DNA of 26,381 bases from Ichthyophonus hoferi (lineage: Eukaryota; Opisthokonta; Ichthyosporea; Ichthyophonida; Ichthyophonidae), in assembly GCA_002751075.1 (NCBI GenBank), contig NAOQ01000720.1, positions 2,600-28,980 on the forward strand, given 5' to 3'. Both the position numbers and the translations under genes were made by a program. The notes beneath the pieces are model-generated. The model made no database searches, was not told the DNA's origin, and was given only the letters and a program-made list of their open reading frames with translations. This document shows, piece by piece, positions 8,020-20,267 of the stretch. Positions within the stretch are counted from its first letter, which is position 1, and every line of letters begins with the position of its first letter.

Positions 8020-9466
8020 ATATTATCGTTCTTTTTCAGATCTTTACTTAATTAGTTTGTTTGTTTAAGAAAAAAACATTGTCACGATGTAATGTACGAT
8101 GTTGTAATATACGATGTTTAGTTATTTTGGTTGAACAAATTACCAACGCGAATATATATAAAATATATATTAAAGACGATAATTCGTACTTTATTTTCTC
8201 TGATTTTATATTTGTTTATTGTTATTGTTTTATTTAGTATAGCTGTGCTGTTTTTGTTTCATAGTTGATTTCTTTACTATATTATTTATGTACTTATGCT
8301 GTAGTATAATGATTAATATTACGTATGTAACACTAGTATTATATATTGATTGAGTAAACTTGTTCATGTATGGTAGGTTATTGTTATTATTTATTATCGG
8401 TTTCTTGTTACTATGAACAATAGCCATAAAGGTATTTTAATCCTAACAGATAATAGATACCTATATCTTATCTTTGCCCAAATAAGGAGATATGGTTGTT
8501 CCCTATATCAATTTAGAATGGAGGAGATGTTGAACTAAGAGGTGTTACAACGTGTACCCTTGAATACACGGAGTGCAGGTAGGCTAGTAATATTTTATTG
8601 TTTAGTAGTTGGTCAGCCAAAGTTGAGGACTAGGCCCATAAGGTTGATAAAGGTAGCAGAGCGCAGGTAGTTGTTCGATAGCTTATGTATAAATTAGAGT
8701 AGTATGATAAAACGAGAATTTTACGGCCCATAGATCGATTTTAATTTTGACACGTGTTTGTTGTTGCTGCCTATAATTAGTTAGCTAATGAAAATGAGTG
8801 AGTAGAAGTATCAACGACCGATTACAACAAAACAATAGAGATCCTGGGTGTATTAATTAAATCCATTTTAGTCCCATCACCGTATTTTAATCACATTTTA
8901 GTCTGGTTATCCAAGAGTGGTAATTGGACATTCGTCTTATCAATCATTGTGGATTGGTAGTGTTTTTTGTTATTTTGAAGAGTTAAATAAAAGTTGGTTT
9001 AAAATTTGCTGGTAAGACATAAATAAATATAAATGGTGTAACGATGTAATGTATGACATACCAAGTCAATCAATTGGGTGCCGCTAATTTTCTTTTTTTC
9101 GTGGCACTGATAATAATCAAGCTATTATGCATATTATATTATAATGATAATGATAACTATTTTATAAGTTAATAAACCATGTTTAATTAATTATTTTCAT
9201 TATTTATTATTGGTAGGTATAGTGTAATTTATACCCAGTATGTATATATAATAATAAACAATTAACGGATAAAATTTAAATTATATTAAAATAAAAACAT
9301 TTTTTACTAGATCACGAGCCTACTACTGGCTAGTCTTATCAAAGAAAAGTAGTATTGCTAGGATATTGGTGGAATATAATTAAAGTTAATCGCCTACATT
9401 AGGTATATGAACATATTTTGAGAAGGGTCATAACTAAAAATTATAAATTATGTAACATATAATATC
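8020..9466. other. Intergenic region between deiminase and ankyrin gene
   Basis: The first ~170 bases are the presumed deiminase 3'UTR and cleavage region. TGTA occurs three times at 8088-8108 within a repeated ACGATGT motif, as expected for cleavage-factor binding sites, but no exact AATAAA is present; TATTAAAG at 8168-8175 is the nearest. The rest is AT-rich spacer with no frame or RNA that I can support. A minus-strand 65-codon frame at 8230-8427 is low-complexity Asn/Lys-rich and rejected. Confidence 0.5.
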
Positions 9467-12400
9467 ATGTCTGAAGACAGGGTAGATGAATTATTAGCGG
9501 CGGCAGCACTAGGTGATGCTCGTATGGTGTTGGGTATGATACAACACGGGGCAGATATCAATAGTCAACATTCTATGAACGGATGGTATGTTTATATGAA
9601 TATAACATGATACAAGAGAGGAGTAGAAGAAGGGATAAAAGTAGGGGAGAGGGAAAGGGAAAGGGGAAGGGGGGGTAGTATTTATTAAGATGTAAGGATG
9701 TAAGTGTGGATATGATGTGTGTTTGTGTATGTAGTTGTATAAGTCTAGAGATGGATAGTGTTGGTTAGATCAGCTACCAGGATAGAATGTATCTTATATA
9801 CTACCTTATACACTATCTTATATACTATCTTCTATACTATCTTATATACTTTTTCATGTTTTTTGTGCTCTAGGTGAAATAATTGGCCTAGGCCAAGGGG
9901 GAATGAAGAATATTCAATTCATTCATTTAGGTATTTCTTTATGTAACTATAAACTTTTAATTTTATATATTAGCAATCATTATTACGTATGTAGCCTGGG
10001 AAAATAGTTAGTGAAATCTATGTTAAATGACAATCCAAAATGATTTATCAAAATTTAACCAACCAAGGATAGAGGTTTTGCGACTATATAGTAAGCCATT
10101 TCATAGAGACGCTTGTGTCTCTACTTATTATTCCCAACAAAACATGTGTAATACGTTACAATGATTTATGATCTATTTATTATCTATTTATTATCTGTTA
10201 TTAATCAAATAGTAGAAATTATCTAGCAAGTTTTTGTAGTAATGATTCGGATTTAGATTAATTCATATATAACGTGACGTATACAATGATCGTGTTAGAC
10301 ATATACCTCATACACCACACATATATCCACATTATGCATATATATATATTCCATAGTTACCGCATGTACTGATTCGGTTTAGCCTGAGTCTATATTGTTG
10401 CATTTGTATTGCATGATAAGAAACACCCATGCTAAATTGTTACCAGACCACTAATTACAGTAAGTTCGATCGAAGCCAAGATTATAATAAGTAGATCGAT
10501 TCCTGTCATTGTATGCATATACAGTTATTATGATATATGTATTATGCTATTGTATACTTGACTATATAATAGAAACTTGACAGGAGAGATATTTAAATTT
10601 ATTTAAAAAAAATCAGTTGCTACCCTAATGAAATACCCGTGTAGTGTTTCCTTTCTATAGTGATGTTTTGTTGTATTAACAATATCAATAAATATAATAA
10701 CATGTGCACTTATGAATGTATTTGTACTTTTTGTTTATGAAATTCCATACTTAATATCAACCTTTTAGCTATTTAGTTCCAATCTATATAATATTTTTTC
10801 TACACTATTCTTCCCTTGTTTATTATATACATATAGTTTGTATTACATAAACAGAATAATAAATTTGGCTATGTTATATGAGCTATAATTTCTTCTCTTA
10901 TATCTTTTCATGTTCTTAAGGCTATAAAAGCTTAGTGAAAAGGAGAAAGGTAACTAATAGTCAGGTTATAATATATAGGACTTCACTGCATTGGGCGGCA
11001 CATCGTGGTCACAGTGGTCTAGTAAGTGAATATGATATGATATGATATGATGTGGTTGCTATGGTTAGTAATCGGTCATGTTTGGAGATTAAGAGTGGGC
11101 TTGTGTATACAGGTAGAGGTTTGTTGTTGCATGTAATAGTAGGATATAGCATAATATAGTAATTTAGAGGATAATATAGTATATATAACATATAATATAT
11201 GTCATGTATCAGGTCTACTAGACTCTATACCCACAATACCTTATAGCAATAAAGACACTCCACGCTTTCCCTCTCTTACCATCTTCTACCTCACCCTTCT
11301 CTAGGTGGAACTACTCCTTAACTCGGGGGCTAAGACCGATATTAAGAATAGTTTGGGACAGTTACCTGGTGCGCTGTGTAAAGATGACATTACTTGTGGT
11401 GTCTTTCTACGACATGAGGTGGAAGGTAGGTGAGGGAAGGAGAGGGAGAGGAAGCTACCATCGTTACGTATTATACTATATTATACTGATGTTATATTAT
11501 GTTATATTATGTTATGTTAGATTATGTTATGTTATGCTATGTTATGTTAGATTATGTTATGTTATGTTATGTTATGTTATGTTATGTTAGATTATGTTAT
11601 GTTATACTATGTTATGTTATACTATGTTATGTTATACTATGTTATGTTATACTATGTTATGTTATACTNNNNNNNNNNNNNNNNNNNNNNNNNGATTATA
11701 CAATATTACATATACCTCCCTATGACGTATTATAATGATATTCCACCAAGCTAACCACAATTTTCCCCTAGCCAATGTGCCAGACACCAACAGAAATACC
11801 CAGGCTACCACTATTATCCCTAATTACCTAAGTAATCCTGAATTTCCTTATACTAAAGAGGTACGGACACCCCTAGACCCCACTATAGATACATGGTATA
11901 ATGGTATATTATAGTCTATATATAGATTCCTATATTACATATTACATATTTCTTTATATATGTTGTAATCTATATTATACTCCATATATATATATATATT
12001 TATATATATATATGAGGCCTACCATTCGTCGCTTACTCTAGTTTAAAATATAATAAGGGATATTTGCCAATTGGATATAATTTCACGATCATATTAGTAT
12101 TCTTGTCAATATTGCTGGGTTTGATTATAAATCATATCTGCTCTCGGATTGGTGGCGAATACCCAGCGAGATAATCCGACTTTTTTCTATCTATTTTGGT
12201 TGTACTAATTACAACTATTATGATTTTTTTTGTTTGTTTACTATATACATACATACATACATCTATATCTATCGACCCACTCACCCTATCCCATCTGTAG
12301 TATTCTACCATGGCTGCCAGTCTACCAAGGGAAACCTCCACCACCACCTCAGCACCAATCACAGTGACGCCCCCTCCCGCCACTCACCCAATACCTAGCA

Positions 12401-14188
12401 GCAATAGTCCAGGTCAACCAATAGGGCACAGTGGCAGTAATCAAAAGAAGGATATAACTTTGACAGCTACTAAATCAGACAATAATGTTAAAGCTAGCAC
12501 AAATAGTAAGCGAAGTAGGAGGCATTACTCTAACTGGAAAATATTGTGTGGGTGCCACATTGCGACATAATATATATGGTTGTTAGGGTTTAACTGGGAT
12601 GAATTGTTTGTGTAAGGTAGATAGATGTAGAGTATATGTAGGATAGATGTAGGGTAGATATAAGGTAGGTGTAGGGTAGATATAGGGTAGATATAAGGTA
12701 GATGTTGGGTAGATATAGGATAGATGTAGGGTAGATGTAGTGAAAGTATGTTTTGCATAGTGAATGGAGTAGTATTGGTTCTAAGCATTTTTATATAATG
12801 TATAGTTTAGGAATGCATTGGTTAGTATAGTTATAATTTTTTAATGTTATAATATGAAAGTGTTTAATATGATATTATATTGTCTGGAACTATATTATGT
12901 AATGTGATGTTATATATTATCATATAGCCTACTATAATCTACTATAATCTACTATTATATACTATAACATACTATAACGTAACATAACATTATATAACTA
13001 CTAGTATACTATCCTTGTATTATAGAAAACAGTTATATATATTTTCCGCACATGATTTCATTTTTCATTTTAATATATAAATACCACCCATTCTTTCTTT
13101 CCTACATATACACTCAAACATATATGTATAGTTAGTTATACATACACATACACATACCTATACATTTATACTTTGCCATATATCTATATTCTCTTATACA
13201 TACATGAACGTAAATAAACAGTAATTCTTTTCCACCCTTTAGATAAAAAAACAGCTTATGACTGTGACTGTGTCGATGGAGAGAATGAAAAAAACATAAA
13301 AGGTAAAAAGTATAGTGGGAAAAAGTGGGAGTAATTGAAACAGATGTAGGGTAGATCTGGATTAAGGTAATAGGATAACAGGACAGGGCAGGGTATATAG
13401 AGGTGTGATTGGTGTAGTGTCATAGGTTATGTTTAATATGTTGGTTGGATTGGGTTGGGTTGGGTCTCTGTTTTATACTGTTTCGTCTACCGTCTACTTT
13501 ATATATATATGTGGGTACATGTATATGTATACTAACGTACCTGCTTACTATCATATATATCCTTTTATCCTCCTCCCTCCAACACATACATACACAGACC
13601 CAATAGGCAGTGGCCTGACACCCCTAGAGATGGCCAGCATGGTATTACGATTGGTACATGACCTAACACTGAAAAAGATTTTCACACCAGAGGAGGGAAA
13701 ACATTTAGGTAAACAATCTTGTCTGCAAATATTCCTATATATATATAGCCCCTGTATTGTATTATCTTACAATGTTATTATTGCTTCTCTTTTTCTGTTT
13801 TTTTATTTTGATTTTTTATCTCCTTATTGTATCTCTCTTTTCTCTCTTGTTTGATCATTCTTGGCACATACACATACAACACATATATATGTAAACAAAG
13901 GATTACATTGCCTAACTGTAGTACACCATATATAGATTAATTAGAAACTTAGCATTAATTAAGTGTAGCTCCAATTATTTTAACCTATGCTGTATATGTA
14001 GCTACATTCCATTCAATATATTCTCCTGTCACCCTACTATATACAACCTAATACATATACTTCTCTCTCCAGGTCTAATGGCTATGCAAAATAACCCCAA
14101 CCTGATTGTAGCATGGCTGGCCTTCCATTCCCACACCAACTATGCTCCCTTTGTGCATTGGGCTAGGATCCTTTTAGAGTCAGTCTGA
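9467..14188 (+). CDS. ANKRD40-like ankyrin protein, eight exons
   Basis: Exons 9467-9585, 10979-11021, 11305-11368, 11772-11860, 12301-12505, 13243-13302, 13598-13708 and 14073-14188 join in phase to 268 aa. Residues 1-75 form two ankyrin repeats: LLAAAALGDARMVLGMIQHG, then NGWTSLHWAAHRGHSGLVEL. Residues 92-101 read PNYLSNPEFP. Human ANKRD40 has the same order, with NGWTCLHWA and PNYLANPAFP. Residues 106-173 are a Ser/Thr/Pro-rich linker, probably disordered, ending in a lysine-containing stretch. Residues 200-268 look all-helical (LTPLEMASMVLRLVHDLTLK, then FTPEEGKHLGLM, then a Trp-rich end) and match nothing I can name; ANKRD40 has a different C-terminus. Branch motifs CTAAT and CTAAC precede the exon 2 and exon 4 acceptors. 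Exon 3 has a second possible donor 9 bases downstream (11378). Exon 6 is the least certain, because it is short and has no homology. No function is known; ankyrin repeats suggest protein binding. Confidence 0.8.
9613..9675 (+). repeat. Purine-rich tract in ankyrin gene intron 1
   Basis: About 60 bases consist almost only of A and G, ending in a G run, just inside the first intron (9586-10978). Such mirror-like purine tracts can form triplex DNA. Here it may simply be expanded simple sequence. Confidence 0.7.
9775..9850. repeat. Short tandem ACTATCTTATAT-type repeat
   Basis: CTATCTTATATA and close variants recur five or six times within intron 1 of the ankyrin gene, with a period of about 15 bases. 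Confidence 0.6.
9960..10225 (-). repeat. DR1 dispersed repeat inside intron 1
   Basis: Matches 880-1360 block by block: ATTATTACGTAT, TAGAGGT, AGTAAGCCATTTCA, TTATTCCCAACAAAAC and TAGTAGAAAT in the same order. It sits in the 1393-base first intron of the ankyrin gene, opposite in sense to that gene if the minus strand is the coding side of DR1. It is a decayed copy. Confidence 0.6.
11486..11668 (+). repeat. TTATG pentanucleotide array in ankyrin gene intron 3
   Basis: About 180 bases of GTTAT units with regular variants: GTTAGATTAT in the first half, TACTATGTTA in the second. This makes two higher-order sub-arrays. It runs into the assembly gap. The frames of 60-80 codons across it encode only repeated MLCYV-type peptide and are artefacts. 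Confidence 0.95.
11669..11693. other. Assembly gap (25 N)
   Basis: A run of unknown bases directly after the pentanucleotide array. The array was probably collapsed or unsequenced, so the real intron 3 (11369-11771 here) may be longer. Confidence 0.98.
11975..12013. repeat. TA dinucleotide repeat
   Basis: A (TA)n tract in intron 4 (11861-12300) of the ankyrin gene. Similar short TA runs lie at 4709-4724, 23420-23434, 24357-24371, 25083-25097 and 25725-25750. Confidence 0.85.
12605..12745 (+). repeat. 11-bp minisatellite in ankyrin gene intron 5
   Basis: The unit TAGGGTAGATR is repeated about twelve times with substitutions such as TAAGGTAGATG and TTGGGTAGATA. It lies in intron 5 (12506-13242). 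The unit resembles telomere-type TAGGG sequence, but the period and variants do not fit a telomere. Confidence 0.9.
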
Positions 14189-14313
14189 AAAGGCATGGCT
14201 TCTATATTACCCAATTAGCATCATTTTAAAACTTAAAGTTTTTTAAAATTTTCAAAATTTTATCAAGATATGGTTATTATTGTACTATTGGGTATCGGTG
14301 ATACTTTACTATT

Positions 14314-14348
<35 letters not shown>

Positions 14349-14449
14349 CATAAACACATACACCAACTCACCTATATATATGCAAGTGACAGCAATTTAA
14401 ACTATACATAGGTCTTGTTGAATGCTTTTGGTTTTGTTTTCACAGTATA
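14189..14449. other. 3' flank of the ankyrin gene
   Basis: The sequence after the TGA stop is AT-rich, with a weak AAACTTAAAGTTTT palindrome near 14228-14241 and a CATA microsatellite. No exact AATAAA is seen before the microsatellite. Confidence 0.4.
14318..14353. repeat. CATA tetranucleotide microsatellite
   Basis: Eight or so uninterrupted CATA units about 130 bases after the ankyrin gene stop codon. Confidence 0.9.
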
Positions 14450-14620
14450 TCTTTACATCAATTTAAATTATGTTTTATGCTTTGTTGCAAGATCATTCAA
14501 TTCCAGATGAACATGTAGATCGGCCGAAGTTTTGGTAACAAGCAGATCATAAAATGATTTATTTATTATTAGTTGATATGATAGCACAACGTTCTTAATT
14601 AGGTAAATTTATTGGTCAAT
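14450..14620 (+). repeat. DR1 dispersed repeat, inverted distal fragment
   Basis: Its reverse complement aligns with 3120-3290 over TCATTTTATGAT, AACTTCGGCCGA, CTACATGTTCAT and CTTGCA blocks. The orientation is opposite to most other copies in the window. Confidence 0.6.
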
Positions 14621-15429
14621 ACATAGAATGTAAACACTGGAATTAAATGAGATAATTAGCTATATAGCCAATCAAATTAGGACACAATAGCATTAGATCA
14701 TTTAGACAAGATTAGATAATTTTAGTGGCCCTCAGCGGTCTTTTGTGAACGGTGTTTTTACGATTAGTTGCATTAACATTGATGAACTGAACTATGATTG
14801 AGACCCGCGATAAACGCATGTTGTGAAAAGGATAAAAGGAACGAAAACAACTAATAATAAACACGGCTAATGACGTTTCAACCATTACAAAACAAAGCTT
14901 TGGATTTCCTACATATAGATAATTTATCTGAATGATTAAAAGATACTTGTTCTGTATTCTATAATCATTGTATCTTTATTATAATGTCTAGATCAATACT
15001 AGTACTTGAGAGTAAGAGGCCGTGTTCTGAAAACCTTTCTCTTAACAATAACACTGAGAATTACTTAGTAATTTTCGAGTCTAACAACACCAACACATTA
15101 CGTACATACAAATATAGCATCCCTCATTGATAGAACACACTGTGCCATAAGGCCCTCAAACGAACTTAAGTTGGAATCCTTTCTTAAGTAATAGCTGAAT
15201 ACAACCGCAAAAAACGATTAGAGATATAATCAGCATATACACCTACAATTACATTGCCTTTTATTGAATGCAGATCAGCACTAATTATTGTGTCTACCGC
15301 TAGCTCAGCTGAAGATGCTTCCACACAAAATTCAAATTACTATATACATGATAATTAATTACTAATTCAATTTTCCAATAATTATTTTCACTGTTGATAT
15401 AATCTATTGCTATTAAAACTTTAGTATAC
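14621..15429. other. Spacer, nothing recognised
   Basis: AT-rich region between DR1 and the copia fossil. No open frame or RNA that I can support. It might include the left terminal repeat of the retrotransposon, but I find no matching copy to the right of the element. Confidence 0.4.
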
Positions 15430-18400
15430 TTCGGCATTATTTTACAGAGTAATGGCTAAAATTGGAAGTCACTATTAATATTCATAATATCAATAACAAT
15501 AGGGAGTCCTCTTAATGAGTCAACAGAAACCAAGGGTGAATGCAATATTTCAACCATAAATTTCACTACCCGTTGCATTCTGGCATACCAGTTACTCATA
15601 CCACTGGTGGCTGTTTCCTCAACAAAAAAGGGTAGCAACTATGAGAAGGTATTTCTACCAAGGAAGTTGACTAATTATAAACCTCAATTCAAGAGTAACA
15701 GCAGTTACCCAGCTCACCAGATAACACAAATTCATTTCAAGTTGTTTTCCATACTGGAAACAACAGATCACCACAAGTTAACGTGGCAAAGATTTGCAAA
15801 CTGGGACCACAACACTTAAACATGCAATAATACAACTTCTTTAACTAAAGTTACTCCTATTCAGGAGTCTTCTAAGCTGTACACTATCTTTCTGCTTGAA
15901 AGTTTCTTTGTAGATAATGGCTACTCCTGCCACATCTACATATATTGCAAGACATTCACCAACCTGGTGCCCAACAACATCAAATTCCACCTTTCCAGTG
16001 GCACAATAAGGCATGTTATTTATCATGGCATCATTGTATTCTGTTCCATAATAAATGGAAGTACTTGCGACATCATCTTGTGCAATGTCTTTTATGCTCC
16101 TGGCTTAAGCCATAATCCTTTCATTATCACTGCTCTGAGTAGCCAATGATGTTCAATAGCATTCAGTAATGACAACGTTATTATTACAGAGGTAACCACT
16201 AAAACTTTATTGGCTACCCCTATCAGGAGGATATCTTCCTTTTCCAGGCTGAAATTCTTTTAGCACTGGAATGTAAGCTAGAATTACACTTCCTAGTTTA
16301 CTATAGCCATCCATCTGAGTACAATGACCTTGGATCAGCCATATATACCCCCACCAACTGTCTACCTGGCACACATTGAACACGCACCCCTTTTTGATCT
16401 CCATGGTTATTACCCCTCACTAGCATTTTCATTAACAATTGCTTCCTTGTGGTCTGCAAAGCCTGTATATCGGTAAAATTAAGTGCTTTGTGGCATTTTA
16501 ACTTTACGCATTGTTCCAAAAAAATGCTTATGCAAACAACCAAGATGCACAAGATCATCACAAACAAGATATATATGCTTTCTGTGATATTTGCACTGCC
16601 AATAATACTTTTGCCAGTTCATTCCCTTCTTACATTTGCAAGTTTCAAGACCCTTGGGGACTATCTACAGTGATGTAGTATACCCTCTCTGCATCTCCTA
16701 TGGAGGCTTCTATTGGTTCATCATATTCATAATGAGTTCATGCATTATAATACTATATGCTGTATGAGGCACAAAAACAAAATAGCAAAGCCCCTCCAAC
16801 AGTTCATGGATGCTTCACATGCCAAGCCCTCACCTTTCCAGATCGTCACCCTCTACACAAACCAAGGAGCTGAGTACATCCCTAGCTTATTCCTTGACCG
16901 GCGCACGTCTTGGGGAATCGCCCACTCTACAATACTGCCATATGTGCCCCAGTCCAATGGACTGTCTGAACACATGAATCACTACAATCTGACCATGGGC
17001 AGAGTTGCTTTGAATGCTGTGAGCATTCTACACTCCTGGGATTACACAGTGGAGCAGCTATGCTCACCTAAACATTTATTTCCTCTGCAGCTCTACCAAC
17101 TAATGAGTGTCTATACATTCTCTGGCATTGTCAGCCAGCACCAGCTCACCATCTTCACACTTTTAGACGCAAATTGTAATACAGAACTCATTCTGCTACC
17201 ACTAGACTTCCCAATTCACCCTTAGAGGATGCCAAGCATTATTTCCCAGTCACTTGCATAGCATGGATGGGTGGATTATTTTTGACTGAGAACTCCACTA
17301 CACTACTATTAGAAGAAATTGTATTTTCATTAAGGACACTTTTCTCTACCAACAACTCCCTCAATAATAACAACAGAATTCTTTTCTATCCATTGCCTCT
17401 CCTACTGGTTTTTCAACACTTACCTTTTCTCCAGTATCTCACACTAAAATATTTCCCAGCAATAAAACCATACCTTTGTAGGATTTCCTATTCTAAAGAG
17501 AGTATGCTTCAAATAATATTCCTTCATCTCCATTTAGTTTGCCACCAATCCAATAGTTTTATATACCAGTCCTGGAATTTTTTTATCCTGATGTGAAAGA
17601 AGGCTCAGATTGCTACACAAAACCAGACGAAACTCACACCACTTCTACCAACATCCTTACTCTCCAACAGCAATCAGGAGAAGCTATGAATATGGTAAAC
17701 ATGAGAGAGCATCTTAAAAATACTTTACTTCCTAATATCATGGCCTCCACATCAACCTCAGTGACAACACTTGTAGACTTTACCAACCTTAAGAATTATA
17801 AGGAGGCAATCTGCTTTATTGACAAGATATAATGAATCAGTGCCACGTACAATAAACTTATAATAATTAATAAGTTCTATACAGAGGCCCTCACCCCCAA
17901 GGATGAAGTCCTTAAACAAGCTACCATTCTAAGAAGTCTCTTGGTCTGTCATCATAAAAGAGACCAAACTGGAACATTTTTATAGTACAAGGCCTGACTA
18001 TGCTCAAAAAATATGGAGGTGAAAGATAAAGACCTTTTCCATACTTCATCCCTGGTTACCAGCTTTATAACCATACAAGTATTGAGAACCATTGTGGTGG
18101 TTTATCACTATAACATCACTCATCTAGACATTAAATCAGTATACTTTTATGTATTGGTCTCAGTATTGATCCATATGTATCAATTTCAATTTATGGAGAA
18201 TTTTGACCATTCAATTGAGATATGCAAACTCTTCAAGTGTCTTTATGATTTACATGTCAGTGGACTGAAGTAGAATGAAAATTTTGACACATTCCTCAAG
18301 ACACAAGGCATACACCCCGCAGATAATGATACATACTACTGCATTAGTCATAGCAACAGTAAACTCATAGTCCTTTCCTGCTATGTTGATGATATTCCCA

Positions 18401-19400
18401 TGGTGTATGAACTCCCAGCTGATAAAGAGACACTCGGAAAAGCCTTCAGCAACAGGTTCTTGACAAATAATAAAATATGGCTAACTAACTTTTTTAGTTA
18501 CACTATCTAAAGATATGATCAGAAGATCAAATTCCCCCAAACTAGCTATATCAAAAAAAAACTAAATCTTATGGGCAAGAGAATGGTTATTCTACATTCT
18601 TCCCCATTCTGCCGAAGCACATTAAAAAAGCAGCCAATAGGCCTTCTCTTAATCCATGTGACAAAACCACCTACCAAAGTTTGATCAGTTGTCTACTCTG
18701 GATTGTGAAGTCCAGCTGCCTGACTGTCAATTTGCAGTCAGGTACCTTGCCAGGCATGCAAGTAAGCCTAAAACTCCATCTGGAATATAATCAAGCACTT
18801 GTTAAGATACCTCAAAACTATCATTGATGAGTGTATCATCTATGAGAAAGTTCTATTGCCCTTCAACACTTTTTCCAATGCCAACTATGCTGCCAATCTA
18901 TGATCAGATTGCATCATGGGTGGCTACATTCTTTACTTAGCAGGCCATCCAATCGATTGGCTTTCCAAAAAGCAATTGATCAGAGCTCTCTCAATTACCA
19001 AAATTGAGTACATTGCCATGCCAATGACATGCCAATAAATCACCTGCATCTCATCACTCCTTAAGTGTTTACACATCAAGACTGGATGGGTAGTGCTAAA
19101 CTACATGCTGACAGCAAGCCATCTGTTTGACTCACAAGTCAAAACTGTGCCCCTAAAGATACCTTCACATCCATCAAAGTCTACTTACCGGTACATCAAG
19201 TACAATGCCACAAACAATGAGGTTGAAGGCATTCCTTGCCCATTTAAGCTGATGGCTGCACATTGTTTAATCAAGACAATTTCCCCTACAAGCTTCAAAA
19301 AAGCTAAAACTTTGATGTGTATGTATTCAATAGCACATTAAGATCTTCCTGGCTGATACACTCCCTGTACTACATGTAAGGAAGTGTTGAAATCATTTTT
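15430..19400 (+). mobile_element. Old, broken Ty1/copia retrotransposon (fossil)
   Basis: Plus-strand remains occur in copia order. A gag-like lysine-rich part lies at about 15600-15820 and protease at about 15900-16150 (ending VFYAPGLSHNP, the copia LYVPGL-type block). Integrase lies at about 16700-17230 (YVPQSNGLSEHMN, the PQQNGVAER-type block). Reverse transcriptase lies at about 18010-18480 (CYVDDI), and RNase H with the pol C-terminus at about 18840-19345 (DWLSKKQ). The integrase-before-RT order separates it from Ty3/gypsy. It is clearly dead, with perhaps ten or more breaks, and looks old. No matching LTR pair or primer-binding site could be recognised. TGTTGAAA at 19387 is a possible but unproven start of a right LTR. 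The element is noticeably less AT-rich than its flanks. Confidence 0.9.
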
Positions 19401-20267
19401 TTTAACTGGAATTGTGATCACAAGCAATCACATTATTCATTAAAGTCCTTAATTATATTAAGTGATCTTATTTTTTTCAATGTGCTTACAATTTCATAGG
19501 GCCAAGAGCTCTGAATCTATAATTTTCTCAGGTACAATAACATAGCATAAATCGTAATTATTATTTGTATATATTTATTGTTATTATAGAATACGCCTTT
19601 CTACATCCAGACAAGTTAATGGATGGGCATATTAACTTAATAATTTTCTTAGTAATAAGATTATTAGTAGAAATGTAGTACAATTAATAAGCTTATATGG
19701 ATGATGAATGGAGACCTAAATTAATCAGATACGGAGTATAGCATATAGTACATTATAATCTTTGTTATCTATGAATATCTAATAGTGTATAATTATACAA
19801 GTATAAAATCAGGCTAACTGCACTAGCATTTGTCATAGTTCCAAACACAGTAATGATGAAAGCCAAAGAATACCCTCTAATAAATGCAATCAGTCCATTC
19901 CTGATCTTAAAGAAATCATGCCCAAATCATTGCAAGACAATTGATTTAGACTGAGCCTCTCTGGGTATCAATACGTCTAAGACCAAGAGAGCCCACATGC
20001 ATATAAGACAACATGAAGCAACAAATATATGTTTAAGGACTAGAGATACTGGCCCAGCAACAGAATAAAGCCTTATTTTCTCTGAGTGATATTCGTTCTT
20101 AAATTATGATCCCAAGTCCCACAATAAGAAGTCAAACAAACCTCTTACTAATCAATTTTTGGATTTTTAATTGTCACTTGAGTCTGTTAAAAGCTCAGCT
20201 CTTGATGGGTTTCCTGCGTGCAGTCTTTCCTTGGACACTTCCACAGTTTTCTACTACAAAGTTCGGA
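19401..20267. other. Spacer right of the copia fossil
   Basis: May contain the remains of the right terminal repeat in its first ~150 bases. The rest has no supported gene, RNA or repeat; the last ~170 bases may extend the next DR1 copy outward. Confidence 0.4.

Noticed and set aside
11369-11754. Open frames across the TTATG array
   Set aside because: A pentanucleotide repeat is open in several frames by construction, and the frames cross the N gap.
12606-12745. Interstitial telomere
   Set aside because: The 11-base period and variants do not match a simple telomere repeat such as TTAGGG.
12525-12788. Minus-strand 87-codon frame with repeated YIYPIST
   Set aside because: A translation of the 11-bp minisatellite.
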